From the NCBI GenBank assembly GCA_964023275.1, contig OZ029919.1:34032676-34096675 (forward strand): DNA of 64,000 bases, written 5' to 3'. Positions 47,401 to 59,544 of this stretch are shown here, piece by piece. The notes beneath the pieces are model-generated. The model was not told where the DNA came from. It searched no databases and saw only the letters and a program-made list of their open reading frames with translations. Source of the stretch: Norana najaformis. Its lineage: Eukaryota > Annelida > Clitellata > Crassiclitellata > Hormogastridae. Made by a program: the position numbers and the translations under genes. Within the stretch, counting starts at the first letter, position 1. The number at the start of each line of letters is the position of its first letter.

Positions 47401-50400
47401 GTGGATGAATTTTCTTATAGTCTTTGGTATCGGAAGCATGGTCCAAGACGGCTTCCGGTTTGCTCAGCTGCTTCAAGATGGCGGACTGTCGTTTCGTTGT
47501 CTGAGTCCGTTGGACATCGCAGTTGTTGGTCTTCACGTCGCCTTCACCTTCTTCCAGACTTTCTATCTTTTCAAGTCTCACAAGGTCGGCCTGCCATCAA
47601 TCCATTGCAAAATGTCCTCCTGATGATGATGATGATGATGATGATGATGACGATTTCTCTGCCCAAAAGCAGGTCCATTGGCTTTATGCCACCCGGGGAC
47701 GAGATGAGTGAGATGGTATCCCCTTGCCTTCCACACAGACAATTGTGGGTCAGCAACTTTTTCCAAGGTCGCTACGCAGTGGCTTGAGGCAGATTCGAAC
47801 CCGCGACCATCCTGTTACGAGGCAACGACCATACTACTACACCACTGCGTCCCATGTCCGACTGATAATTGCCCATAATTGTAATTGCAAATCTGTGTAG
47901 CGCCACTTTAAGAAATACTCCTCAAAGTCGCTAAACTCGTCAACCTTTAATAGGATGTTTCTCCACAGTTTCCCTTCACCTGCTTGTGAACGTAATCGTA
48001 ACAGTAAATTCGAAATTTCTCAAGTGCTACTCAAAAGCCAAGCGCAGGGCACCAGCTTATTCACGAGCGCTGCGCCAGGTCAGTGGGGTTGTCAGGTCAG
48101 TGGGGTTGTCCAAAGATGCCATGTCAAGAACCAGGTCCGGTTGCCAGAAAACCAGAGAGAGAAGGGGGAGAGGAGCTGTTAGGGTGGGTTTTGTTTAAGC
48201 TGAGAGAAATGAGAAAGCAGCTATCTGTAATGTAAATGACTAATCTGGTGTAACGGAACACAGTATTACGGTAATGTAATATTTAAATGTAACTGAATTT
48301 ACAAATGACGTAATGTCAACTCTGGACTCGAATATGCAAGCAGAGCGACTCGGTTATTAGTATTATTTTATTAATTAGAAACTTCTAGAGCGTTGGTGTC
48401 TGATGCACAAGGCATCAACCGATGGCGCTTCAAATTTAAGCCGCATTCAGGTTAGCGGGACACGAGGACCCGTTTGAGTTGACTGTCGGTTGGAAGGCGG
48501 CGAGGAAGAGGACGGGCCACCCGCCCTCATGTGCCGAGGCTAAGAAAATTAAGTGGCGAACACTTCATACGTTCATACCAATAGCTGCCTGTTGGGCTCA
48601 GCTCAAGAGACTTAGTTTAGTTGGATCGTCTGCAGCTGAACGTCACTATTACGTCACGTAGTTACTGTTTAACGACGCTGTCTTGTAACGAAGATTATTA
48701 GAGTCGCCCTCTTCCTTTATCCAGGCTTCTGACTGGCGCTACCGGACTTAAATGCACCAGCGGAATTTTATTATATGCCATAGTACCAGTTATTAAGAGA
48801 TTGTAGTTCCGCAGTTTAACGACAGCTTATGGCATCAAAGGCCGTTGCCGTCGCCCTCCTCCTTTATCCAGGCTTGGGACTGGCACTACCCCCAAACAAG
48901 GCAGTGGCGGAGTTTATTAAGAGATTAAGCGCAGCAGATTATTATATAGCACTTTTGGCAGCGTTCTGACGGTGTCTAATATCAACTGTGGTTTTAATAT
49001 TCGTATTCAATGTCTAACGACATCTTGTGGCTGCCAGTGTCGTTGACGTCGAGTTTATCTTTTATTGCGGTGAAGTGTAGCTGGTGATTAAGCGTATCAG
49101 ATTATTATATATCATAATGGAGTGTGTTTAACTCAACTCCTGCTTTATTCTATGCATTCAGTGTCTAACGACATCTTGTGACTGTCAGGGCCGTTGACGT
49201 CTACCTTACCTACACACTACTTAATTCTGACGTACATACGCATTAAACAAAAACCGACGACTCAATATATAGCATAGTAAAAACCGATTTAAAGGTGTCT
49301 AAGAAGATCGTAAAAATTTCATTGGTCTTTGGTGTGTAAGGATATCTGTTGACGTCGACATCACCATAACGTCATCCGCAACATTTCAATTTAGTGGCAC
49401 TACCGGCGATCAGTTTTAGTTCCAATGTTTAACGACATCTTATGGCAAAAAAAGGCCGTTGACGTCGCCCTCCTCCTTTATCCAGGTTTGGGGCAGGCAC
49501 TACCCGACTAAAGGCAGAGGCCGAGTTTTATCGGCGATTAGTAGTAGAACCAAAAGTTTAATGACATATATGGCAGCATTGGCCGTTGACGTCTTTACAA
49601 GTTCCCTATACGAAAAACAGTTCTGTTTTTAAATAGTTTGGCTTAATTAACAATAAGTAAAGTCACAATTAAACAAACCACTAAACTTTGTAGACTAAAA
49701 TGATAATGGTTAATTAACATTTAAAAACCTGTGGAGAACAGCAGTGCACTTGAATGATTGTATCACACATCAAACTATGGAGATTAATATTTATTTAATG
49801 GATGATCAATGCGAATAAATGAAAAGCCGATAACTTTGCATCGATTTGCATCAGCTATGAACAGTGCGTTTACAGACATAATAATCAGTTTCATCAGCCA
49901 ATAACCCAGTTTATCATCGCAGGGGCCACGCATCAGACCTTTATATAGCATTGTCTGAGAACGTTTTAAAGGTGTCTAATATGAACTGTTGAAACGGCTC
50001 ATGGTTGCTGTTTAACGATGCTGTGTCAAAACTAGGATGATTGGCGTCGCCTTCCTCCTTTATCCAGGCTTCTGACTGGCACCACCCAACTAAAGGCAGT
50101 AGAGGGGTGTTACTAAATTTATTTATTTATTTATTTAATTAAATTACGTGTATGATTTTCCAGATAGTTGTTCACCAACAGAAGGGTCTTGCTCGATTTG
50201 GTTTCATTCACATGATGGCGACTAATCTCTGCGTCTGGATTCTGACGACCGTCGACGAGATTCACGCTGACGTCATCGTGACGTTGAGCAGCAGACGACC
50301 GAACGACACAGGTCAGGTGACCCAATGATTACTTCAGCGAAAGCGCAACGTTGGCCTAGAATCGTAATCGTAGTCGTAATCTCGAGATTTCTACAGCGCC

Positions 50401-52225
50401 CAACGAAAGCTAAGACGCGGGAACCAGCTTATTCACAGAAGCTCAGTCAAAACAAAATCGATAGACAAAAAGGTTCGGTTCCAGGTCAAGATCCAGGGGT
50501 CAGTAAGTGAGACAGTCGGACGGCTAGAATCGTAATCTGGAAAGTTCTCCGGCCGTCATAAAATCTTATTCACAGGCGCTCAATCTAAAGCGGTGATGCG
50601 TTTAAGGTTAGGTTCGGTTCAAGGTCAAGGTCCAAGAGTCAGGCCGGAAGACAGGCAGATGGTTAAGTGGACGGTGTTTGGAAATGGAGCGGCGAGAAAG
50701 ATAAAAAGAAGAGGAGGGATCATGATAGCAATTTTTAGATGTACTATTTTCGGTTGTGAATGAAAGGCCTGCGCTGAAATTGCAAAGGCAGCGGTGTCAA
50801 TTTAATCTTTCCCCCGTGAGAGAGGTTCCAGTGTCATAACCCTCGCTGAAAATGTCCAAATGGGTCGGAATAGTAAGGGGTTTCTCGTCCAAGACCTTGA
50901 GTTTCGTCCGTTGTTGGCTCAAGGGCCAAGAAAAGGAGATGAGCGTCTCCCCTACGTCTCACTTGTGAGATATGGGATACTTTACATTTTTTAGGTACTA
51001 AAGTAGATGTGTGAATGAATAGTCAGGGCATGGGGTCTGTTGGATTAAGGCTAGAAGTCTTTAGATTAGATTAGATTGGATTGGATTGAAATGGATTGGA
51101 TTGGATTAGATTATATTATATTAGATGAAATGAGATTAATGAGATTTGATTGGGTAGTTTTGTGTCGCAAGCAAATTTTGACCATCTGTAGGCCAATAGT
51201 AATAAAAAGTGTATGTGACTATGTACGTGTATGTATGCGTTGCGCATGTTATTTGTGTAGCGCCAGCCTGCGTCCCGGAGGACAACCTTTCGTGGAGGGC
51301 CTCCCCCTACCTGTACCCTTGCACCATCCAGTACAGCATCATCGCCCTCGCAATCGTCTGCCAGATGCACCGCAACATCTCCCCCAACACTACCACCCCG
51401 GCGCATGCGCACTCGGCCGACGAGTCACGTGCCGCGCCGAACGAAGACAACAGATCCGCGCGTGACGCAATCAACGATGACATCATCTTCCGTTCGCCAT
51501 CTAGCGGTGGACCCGTCGACTGCGACAAGGCTCACAAGGGACTCTTCCTCGGTCTCCTCGTGGTCGTGCTCACCCTAGTCGCAATCAGCTGCTACTTCGT
51601 GTTCGGGGCGGGTACCAGCTACTTCTACAGCATCGAGGATGCAGTTTACTACTCGGGATTCATCTTCTTCCTCACCGAGCTGACACTCCTCGCCTTCTCC
51701 AGCTGCGCCGTCCTCGTCGGCTTCGCGAGGTTCCGTCGTCTGCGCTTCAGTCCGATTCCTGCGGACCGCCTCGAAACCGCCCTGCTGATCTTCGCCCTGT
51801 CCGGGGTGATTGCGATGGAGTGCTTCCACGCCGTATCGGCTGTGGGGTCGATCCGAGGCCCTGCGCACTCCGTCGGTGTTCTCTCCGTCTGTGCATCGGC
51901 CGTTCTTCTGGTCCAAGTCCTGCTCCAGACGGTCTTCATCGTCGATGCTTTGCGCAGGAACGTACAGTCGCCGGTCCAGCAGCAGAGGAAGCCGGGTCGT
52001 GCCCTCGTGACCTTTCTGTTGCTATGCAACGTCGCCCTGGTCGTCGTGTCGGTGTTTGAGGTGAAGAAGACGGAGAACGTCCAGATCCACGCCGTCTTCT
52101 ACGGGGAACTGGCCTGGAGTGCCATCAGTCACGTGACCGTACCGGTGCACATCTACTTCCGGTTCCATTCGGTCGTCTGCCTGTCCGAGATCTGGAACAA
52201 CGCCTACAAGGTCAGGGACAACTGA
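44403..52225 (+). CDS. Otop: otopetrin proton channel, exons 2-7 (first exon unresolved)
   Basis: Otopetrins are proton-selective plasma-membrane channels with 12 transmembrane segments in two similar halves. Exons 44403-44535, 44883-45024, 46464-46634, 47421-47584, 50164-50311 and 51261-52225 join in frame with GT-AG sites. Exon 2 holds TM1 (GGVYGLTVVILGLVFALAAA). Exons 3-4 carry TM2, a hydrophilic loop and FYLRLGTIG. Exon 5 has GIGSMVQDG and FFQTFYLFK. Exon 6 has HMMATNLCVWI. Exon 7 starts with ASPYLYPCTIQYS, has a ~50-residue polar linker (about 51375-51535) between halves, and ends with the family C-terminus SHVTVPVHIYFRFHS, CLSEIW, AYK. The total with first-exon option 1 is 610 aa, normal for the family. 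The acceptor of exon 4 (46462-46463) is pyrimidine-poor and less certain. Exon 7 is more GC-rich than the surrounding introns. Confidence 0.9.
44660..44860 (+). repeat. (CCTTA)n pentamer array, otopetrin intron 2
   Basis: About 200 bp of imperfect accttaccttac units, ending 20 bp before the exon 3 acceptor region. Confidence 0.9.
45165..45560. repeat. (ATAGG)/(ATATG) pentamer array, otopetrin intron 3
   Basis: About 400 bp of ggatatgatatgatagg-type units. A reverse-complement (CCTAT)n array lies at 45870-45945. Confidence 0.95.
45870..45945. repeat. (CCTAT)n array
   Basis: Tandem cctat units, complementary to the array at 45165-45560 and able to pair with it. Confidence 0.9.
46000..46380 (+). 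mobile_element. LINE 3'-end fragment, family B (sense), then ATTAGATT/GACCT units
   Basis: tcttgacctggaaccgaaca, gactgagcgcctgtgaataa, ttcgttgggcgctatagaaat and gattacgattacgac tail. It is followed by degenerate attagatt and acctgacctg repeats. Confidence 0.6.
46640..47260 (+). repeat. 14-bp-based minisatellite, otopetrin intron 4
   Basis: Dozens of copies of ttattagccgagtc alternating with cgattcttagagaattc-type units over 600 bp, ending ~160 bp before exon 5. Confidence 0.9.
47623..47858 (-). mobile_element. tRNA-derived SINE with (ATC)n tail, otopetrin intron 5
   Basis: Minus strand: head cgcagtggtgtagtagtatgg, perfect B box ggttcgaatc, body, and an (ATC)n tail at 47623-47650. It starts only ~40 bp after the exon 5 donor. 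It differs from families A, E and F. Confidence 0.75.
47985..48445 (-). mobile_element. LINE 3'-end fragments, families B and D (antisense)
   Basis: About 47985-48200 is a diverged family B piece (gtaatcgtaacagt, caccagcttattcac). About 48345-48440 is a family D piece (ttctagagcgttgg, gcacaaggcatcaac). Confidence 0.45.
48660..50120 (+). repeat. family C alpha/beta repeat array, otopetrin intron 5
   Basis: At least eight beta blocks (gtttaacgaca ... ggccgttgacgtc, several with the cctcctttatccaggctt extension) interleaved with alpha blocks (aaggtgtctaa). Block order and length vary. Confidence 0.8.
50350..50995 (-). mobile_element. LINE family B (antisense) and SINE family F fragment
   Basis: 50360-50720 contains two partial family B copies (aatctcgagatttctacagc; then aatcgtaatctgg). 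50880-50990 matches the far end of family F on the plus strand (cctacgtctcacttgtgaga). Confidence 0.5.
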
Positions 52226-52394
52226 AGGAGGTCAAGGGTCAGCGGTTGCTGCATGAAGGTCATCGCGGATATGGTTGGTGATATTGATTGCAGGGACGTC
52301 GTGCTGTGTGGAGCTGAGGAACTGAGAAAGTATGGCTTTACAGTTTGAGTTACTTTACAACGTGTGAAGAAAACAGTCACATAATGAAGGGTAT

Positions 52395-52835
52395 CCATTC
52401 ATCCACCCACCCATCTATCGACCCATCTCACCCATCCATCCATCTATCCATCCATCCATCCGTCCATCCATCCATCCATCCATCCATCCACACATCCATC
52501 CATCCATCCATCCATCCATCCATCTATCCATCCATCCGTCCATCCGTCCATACGTCCATCCATCCATCCATCCATCCACACATCCATCCATCCGTCCAAA
52601 AAGCCACTTAACTATCCATCTCGATCCATTCATTTACCCATCCGTAAATGCAGGCATTCATCCATCCATCCATCCATTCATCCATCCATCAAGCCATCCA
52701 CCAATCTATCCATCTCGATCCATTCATTCAGCCATCCGTACATGCAGGCATCCACCTATGCAGACACCCCCATCCATCCACACATCTCATCCATTCGTCC
52801 ACCCACCAATCCATCGACCCAATCCACTCCACCGT
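52395..52835. repeat. (CATC)n microsatellite, otopetrin 3' flank
   Basis: Two long CATC stretches (52395-52600 and 52640-52830) separated by imperfect copies. Confidence 0.95.
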
Positions 52836-52934
52836 CTGTCCATCAACGTACATACTTCACTACATTTATTTAACATATTTCGTTAGTTCAACCTAAGGTT
52901 CACATAAACAGGAACAATGCACAGTGGTTGGTTG

Positions 52935-53170
52935 GTTAACGATGCTCTCTGTCATAACAAAGATTATTTTTAGCGTCGTCATCCTCCATCTTCCAGTCTT
53001 CCGACTGAAACCACCCGGAAAAAAATATGGCAAACAATCAATATATTGAGTCTCAGTAAAGCACTTAAAAGGTGTCCAAGCAGAGCTTTATAGATAAATA
53101 AAAAATACAGATAAATAAAAAATACACGAGTGCATGCTTAATTTTAAATTTATTATTATTATTGTTGTTG

Positions 53171-53205
<35 letters not shown>

Positions 53206-53320
53206 AATAATAATATTATTATTATTCAGCTTATCAGTTTCAGTTTTAAAAGTGAACAATTCGTCATCAGTCCTCGGCTGCATTATAATTGCTATTGCTA
53301 TTGTTGTTGTTGTTGTCGTC

Positions 53321-53370
<50 letters not shown>

Positions 53371-54690
53371 TACTACTACTATTATTATTACTATTACTAT
53401 TATTATTATTATTTCTTAAGTGTCTATTACAGCTTATTAGTTCTTAGCAGGGATGTAAAACCTACAATCTGAAAAGAAACATTCAGGTATTTAGTTTTGC
53501 TGGGTTTTATTATTATCCATCAGATAGCGTAAAGATAGCCATGACTGTGCTGATAAATAGTTAACAACGAGTTCATTGTCGCGGTGCAGAGACACGATCT
53601 GTTTAAACATCGCAACATCAGCACTGTTGACTAATTACGATTTATTTTTCAGCCAGAAACTGTAAAAACAAAAGTCAGATCTTTTCTCATAGTTTCTACC
53701 AAAAAAAGCAAAAACCTGAAACCTAATTTGGAACTGTCGTACATTTTTAGATCTAAAAAAAACACAAAAACTAAAACTTACTTCTGACACCTTTCTTTTA
53801 TAGCTTATTTAAATTTATAATGATATATTGCGGCTGCGACAGACATTAAAATTTACATTGTTTATGAGTAGTAGCTTTTGCACAAAATTTACCCAGCGAT
53901 TAGTAGTTCTGCAGTTTAACGACAGGTTATGGTATCAAAGGCCGTTGAAGTCGCCCTCCTCCTTTATCCAGGCTTGGGACTGGCACTACCCCCAAAACAA
54001 GCCAGTGGCGGAGTTCACCCGGCGATTAAACGCAACCGAATTATAAATAGGAGAAGATGGTCATGTTTAAAAGGTGTCTATGACAAATAAGCACATCATA
54101 GTAATTTTAAATTACTTGTTTAGTAAGCTGGCGATTTTAGCTTCTGCTTAACGACAGAGCCTCGGTCTTTTATAACTGAGAGATAGTAATAGTATTTTGA
54201 AACTCCGTGCCTCAGATTCAGGTGTACTGACATTGCGCGCGTTACAAGTGCTTTAATAAAAAATAAAATAAAATAAAATGTTTAACGACATAACGGCTGC
54301 CAGAGTCGTTAACAACGACCTTACTTTCTTTTTAACTTCTGACTAGAGGAGTCTAATGATTAGAACCAATGTTTAAAAAGGACATCTTATGGCATCAAAT
54401 TCCGCTAGCGTCAATTGGAAAACTTTGTACAGTTTCCACTGGTTTTTATGAATAACTTACCGCTTGTAGTTCCTCAGTTTAACGACAACTTATGGCATCA
54501 AATGCCGTTGACGTCGATATGAAAATATTTAACACAGTTGAAATTTTGAAATATACAAATTCTACACAAAGCACCTGAAAAATACATAGCAAACGATGAG
54601 CGTGTTTTAAAGGTGTCCATTACAGCAGCATGGTGTGATATCCGCTGTTTAACGACATAGCCAGTGCGGTCAACCCCAACTTACAATTTT
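52935..54690 (+). repeat. family C composite array with embedded (ATT)n
   Basis: Beta block fragments at about 52945, 53905, 54280, 54360, 54475 and 54650, and alpha blocks at about 53060, 54020 and 54590. The ~340-bp core at 53445-53770 matches 43645-43990. An (ATT)n/(ATTGTT)n tract occupies 53151-53415. Confidence 0.75.
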
Positions 54691-54699
54691 TCATAACTA

Positions 54700-54706
<7 letters not shown>

Positions 54707-54756
<50 letters not shown>

Positions 54757-54793
54757 ATACATACATACATACATACATACATACATACATACA
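54707..54793. repeat. (AAT)n then (ACAT)n
   Basis: Adjacent pure tracts, followed by tagcgctataaac, which resembles an inverted retroelement end. Confidence 0.95.
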
Positions 54794-55950
54794 GTAGCGC
54801 TATAAACTCACAGAGATTACCAACAGACGATGAATTTTGTGGCATTTTATTTTTCTGTAATTTAATTTGTAAAGCACGCGTTCTTTTGCTCTATTCTACT
54901 ACGTTTTCAGTTTTTTTATTTGACGTCTGCGAATTTCCAGGACTTTTTGTCAACTTAAACGCATGTTGACAAACTCTTCCATTTTGTTAATCAGCTCGAA
55001 CTAGTTTTTGTAGGATTTACTAGCAAAAATTATGTAATTATCGCCAGGTGATGTGTTTTGCTAATACTGTATGAAGTTTTACGTTTAATGCGCACAGCTT
55101 TGTATCAAGTTATTTTGTAAAACAAATTGCACGTAATTCGTATCGTAATCGTAATCCCGAGATTTCTACAGCGCCCAGTGAGTCTTGGGAATCAGTTTTT
55201 ACAGGCGCTCAGTCAAAACAAATTCGATAGACAGGAAAGGTTTGATTTGGTTCCAGGTCAAATTCCAAGTATCGGACCGGTAGTCACACGGCTATGGTGG
55301 ATGGTGTTAAGAATTGGAGAGGCGAGAGAGATAGTGAAGAGGAGGAATCAGGATAGGATGTGTCCATATATTGTAATATTATTCTAACATAAAAATTTTT
55401 ATCAGGATCCGCTTAGAAGAGATAAGATTCAAAATGCGCTATACAATATTTTCTGTAAGTTGTTTGTGCGAGTATTCTATGCTTTATTTGAAGTAGAAGT
55501 TAGTCTGTGTTCTTAATGTTATTCTTTGCGTTGTCGTCAAATGTTCGAAGTGACAAGTGAGTGACAGAAGGATAGTAAGACAGACACAGTCAGACTTATA
55601 GACTTACAGACAGACAGACAAATAGACAGACAGACACACAGACATACAGACGGACACAAAGAGAGGAAGGAAGACAGGAAGGTAGAAGAGTTTATCGGAG
55701 ACCGTTAAGTTGAGAATATAATTAATCTCAAAAATAATTATATTATAATTAATATTATAATTATAATAAAAATAAGTGACGTGTATTTCGCTTTTCCGTG
55801 TTCTTGCTAAGACTGAAGGTAGGAATCTAGTGTTTTTGTAGTGTGTGCTGTTCGACGCATTTCTTTAATAAAAGTAAATAATACAATTTATGTTGTTGCT
55901 GGAATTGTTATTGTTGTTGTTGTTATTATTATTGTTGTTATTATTATTAT
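54794..55950. other. no gene; LINE family B antisense at 55130-55360
   Basis: 55130-55360 holds tcgtaatcccgagatttcta, cgctcagtcaaaacaaat and ggttccaggtcaaatt. A GACA-rich stretch follows at 55580-55690. Confidence 0.5.
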
Positions 55951-55953
55951 TAT

Positions 55954-56240
55954 CCCTCCCTCCCTCCCTCCCTCCCTCCCTCCCTCCCTCCCTCCCTCCC
56001 TCCCTCCCTCCCTCCCTCCCTCCCTCCCTCCCTCCCTCCCTCCCTCCCTCCCTCCCTCCCTCCCTCCCTCCCTCCCTCCCTCCCTCCCTCCCTCCCTCCC
56101 TCCCTCCCTCCCTCCCTCCCTCCCTCCCTCCCTCCCTCCCTCCCTCCCTCCCTCCCTCCCTCCCTCCCTCCCTCCCTCCCTCCCTCCCTCCCTCCCTCCC
56201 TCCCTCCCTCCCTCCCTCCCTCGCTCCCTCCCTCCCTCCC
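55954..56240. repeat. (TCCC)n array, about 70 units
   Basis: About 285 bp of near-pure TCCC with a single visible G substitution near 56223. The minus strand is (GGGA)n. Frames through it are Pro-Ser-Leu or Gly-Arg-Glu repeats and are not genes. Confidence 0.97.
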
Positions 56241-56499
56241 ATGATTTATCATTCCTGAGTTGGCACAAATGATTTCTTGGAGACGAGATTCGTTAATTCG
56301 TGTTTTAATTGAAACTCAAAACAAATGACGTACTTCAGTTCGCCTCTGCCTTTGTTTACGTCTCAAAAAAGACCCTTCATGTTTCCAACCCTCCCTCCCG
56401 ACCATGGGTCAACCCACCCCGTGACCCAGGCCAAAGGTCAAAGCAGCGCCCTCGCTGGCACGGACCCACGTGCCGAGGCACACAGAGTCAGCGCGCCAG

Positions 56500-56720
56500 A
56501 CAGACACATTGAGACAAAGGGACAGCCAGACAGATATATACAGACACAGACACACACAAGCGCGCAAACAGCAACAGACAAAATATGGACAGACACACAT
56601 ACACACAGAAAGACAAAGAAACAGAACTACACAAAGAAACTAGACAGAAACACACAGACAGAAAGACAAGCAGACAGAGACAGAGACGGACACGGACACG
56701 AATAAACATAGAATGACACA
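56500..56720. repeat. degenerate (ACAG)/(ACAC) stretch
   Basis: Adenine/cytosine-rich imperfect tetramers; no gene. Confidence 0.8.
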
Positions 56721-58150
56721 CACATACACACAACATGTAGATGTAGCTTCAACACCATTACCATTCAAGCACTAAATGTCCGTAGTACGTAACGTTGTCG
56801 CTCTGTAGCAACGCTGTTCCTTGCGTAATTTGCATCCAATTAGCTAATTACGCAAAACACTTCAGTTTCTCACCGATTCTTGCATTGTTCCACTTTTGTT
56901 CGTTCCGTAGACTAGAGTCACAACCCTTGTCGTTCCACTTGGAGCGCCACCGAACGATGCTTTGTAACTGAACACGCTTTAAAATTCACTTGACATAATA
57001 TGTCTTCAATTAATCAGAAATTAATTGAAGCACATGTCTATTCGTAATACAGAGATCACTGAATTTAGGTAAATAAACCAGAAGTACCCGGATGTAGAAC
57101 TGAGCAGACGGGTGCTATCCATTTTTTAGCAGCGTAGACAAGACAGTGAATGTTAATGAATTAAATAAATGAATGAAATGAACACTGTTTTGTTTTGCGC
57201 GACAGCCTAGTGGTTAGCGTGTTGGTCTCTCAGGTCGGGGCTTCAAATTCCAATCAAGTCAGAAATTTGTTTTGAGATTTCGGCTGCGCTTGCGCCCCTA
57301 GCCATCTCGGCCATAATGAGTACACCGACCGTCCATCGTCAGTGGGAATATCACCAGCATCATCATTAAATTGTTACCTCTGACAACAGAACCACAGAAT
57401 GAGATTTAAATTCGATTTTATGGCCCCAGACTTGTGATTTAGAAAGATGACGCCATGACAGTAATTAATCCAATTATGCTGAGCGAATATTAATTAGCTA
57501 ATTACCCAGAGAGAAGCCGCCGGCCAAAGAACAGTCGAGATCGCGCGCGGGCGCGTGAGAGAGAGAGAAGTACTAGATATGTGTGTGTGAATGGATGCAT
57601 GTATGTACATTCATTTATGAATGTATATATATGGATTTATATACATTTATGTACATGTATGATGTACTTGTATCTAATCTAAAAACTTCTATGGCGCCGT
57701 TATTATAATACAATCTGTAGGAAGCGGTGGCAGTGATTGTAGTATAAGGTGATGTGTTGCAATTTGAGTGTTTTTGTTATAGCATTCATCAAGGAATTCT
57801 GAACTATTTGTAATTTGAGTCAATGTAAATGTAGAGCTACTACGTGTAAGTTCATATGCGTGGATAGAGCCATAATTTATATTAAGTGACAACGGCTCAA
57901 TTTAGGGAAGGAAAAGATGGCGCTGCAATAGGAAATAAAAGCACACTAAAGGAGGAATCCAGTCTAGAACTTTTTAGTTTCAGAGGGTTTAATTAAATAT
58001 CGAGCCGACGAAAGAACGCCAGTCGAAACCATTTTATTCATTAATCTTGCACAATTATTTACGAATTATACAAATCGATTAAATTATTTCAACTGAATAA
58101 AGGAAACACTTACAGCTTAAAACAGTTCACGCGCTTTTACAAATGCTCCC
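56721..58150. other. no gene; one tRNA-like SINE and a LINE D fragment
   Basis: 57190-57365 has a tRNA-like head (cctagtggttagcg) with a weak B box (gcttcaaattcc) and a CATC-type end. 57670-57730 has a family D piece (atctaatctaaaaacttct, ggcgccgttat). Confidence 0.45.
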
Positions 58151-59544
58151 CAACTGGAAAAATTAAATGACAGCTTTCGCCGTAGTTGACGAGTGACGGC
58201 TTCGCTTGTTCAACAGGAAATCGCCGCATGGAAGCCAGACCAAAACCTTTGCTCGTTTCCCAGGAACCTTCGAGAGTTCTTCGAGGGCGCTACGTAAATA
58301 CAGTATTCAAGCAGAAAATACTTTCTTTGTATGGTAAAACACAACAATGTGGTTTTTCAGATGCAGAGCAGGTTGCTTTAAACAAATAAGAGTAAAACTT
58401 CCATAAGACGAAACTTGTCGGAGTCCTATTCACGCCATATCTCAGATTCACACACCGCATGAAAAAACCTGCTTAGCAAGTAATAATAACAGAGTGTATA
58501 AAAAGGTTACAAAAATAAACTAAAAGCCCTTGGGTGCGTAACAACTTAGGCCTAGGATATAAACAATTTAAAAAAAAATATTTTCAGCACTCAATTCAGT
58601 ATTGCTTTCCGCAGCACCTTTCCTCTGGCATAACTTGAAACATTGCTGCAGTTCCAAATCCAAAGAATTTTCTAATTCCCAAGAGATCAAATGGAACACG
58701 GGAAATCAAAAACATAACAATAATAAGAGCATTTATATTTTTAAAAAAATAACAATAGTAATAATGATAATATCAGGTATGATACTGAAACAAGGTTGCA
58801 GGATAATGTTGCATCGTTTTACTACAACGAATTAAATTTTGGATTCCATGTTTTATTAAAACATGTGTTACAGGCATGCCCACTGTAACAAAGTTTCGGT
58901 GCACAATGAAAAAATCGCCCAAGGCAGAAGAAGTCAAGAAACTACGACAAAAAATAACCACAGAAAATAAAAATCAAGTCTGTGATCTGACCTTGGCAGC
59001 AATCACTTAAAAACAGCTTCAAGAAAAGGGTCCTTCCAGCTGTGACTCCTTAACTTTCACAGTTAAAATGTTCTTACCATGTGGGTGTGCAAATTCCTTC
59101 GCTTTACAGAGTAAATAAATCGTAACACCTAGTTACGTATTACAAAATTACAGCAACAACTAAAATCCCTATAACAGAGTTCTTTTCATCAACTGAAATA
59201 ATTTTGTATTAAGTCAAAATCTGTGTTATAACAGAGTCTAATAAGAATGTTTTGGCCATCAAACAACACAACTTACCAACCAACACAGCCCTGTCGCAAA
59301 AGTAAAACTCCAAAGTCAGTGCTGCCATCTTCAGGTACAATACTAAATTTTATATAATTTATATAGTGCCTCTTTGACAGATCTCCTCGGAGCATAGGCA
59401 AGACATGCCAACTTTCAGACAAATGTTTTCAAAGTACTTCACAGCAACATGTCCCACTGATGACTGTTAACAACCAGTGCAGACTCAAGAATTTTTAGCT
59501 CTGGTGTAGACAGCCGTGTAAGAACTTCCAAGAAGAAGAGATCT
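58151..59544. other. downstream flank / possible 3' UTR of TMEM33
   Basis: AT-rich unique sequence with no convincing coding potential on either strand. It follows the TMEM33 stop on the minus strand, but I could not fix a polyadenylation site. Confidence 0.45.

Noticed and set aside
51116-52029. Antisense frames across the last otopetrin exon
   Set aside because: The plus-strand frame has clear otopetrin motifs and splice sites; the antisense frames are by-products of GC-rich codons.
55841-56272. Pro-Pro-Ser-Leu and Gly-Gly-Arg-Glu repeat frames
   Set aside because: They are the two strands of the (TCCC)n tract.
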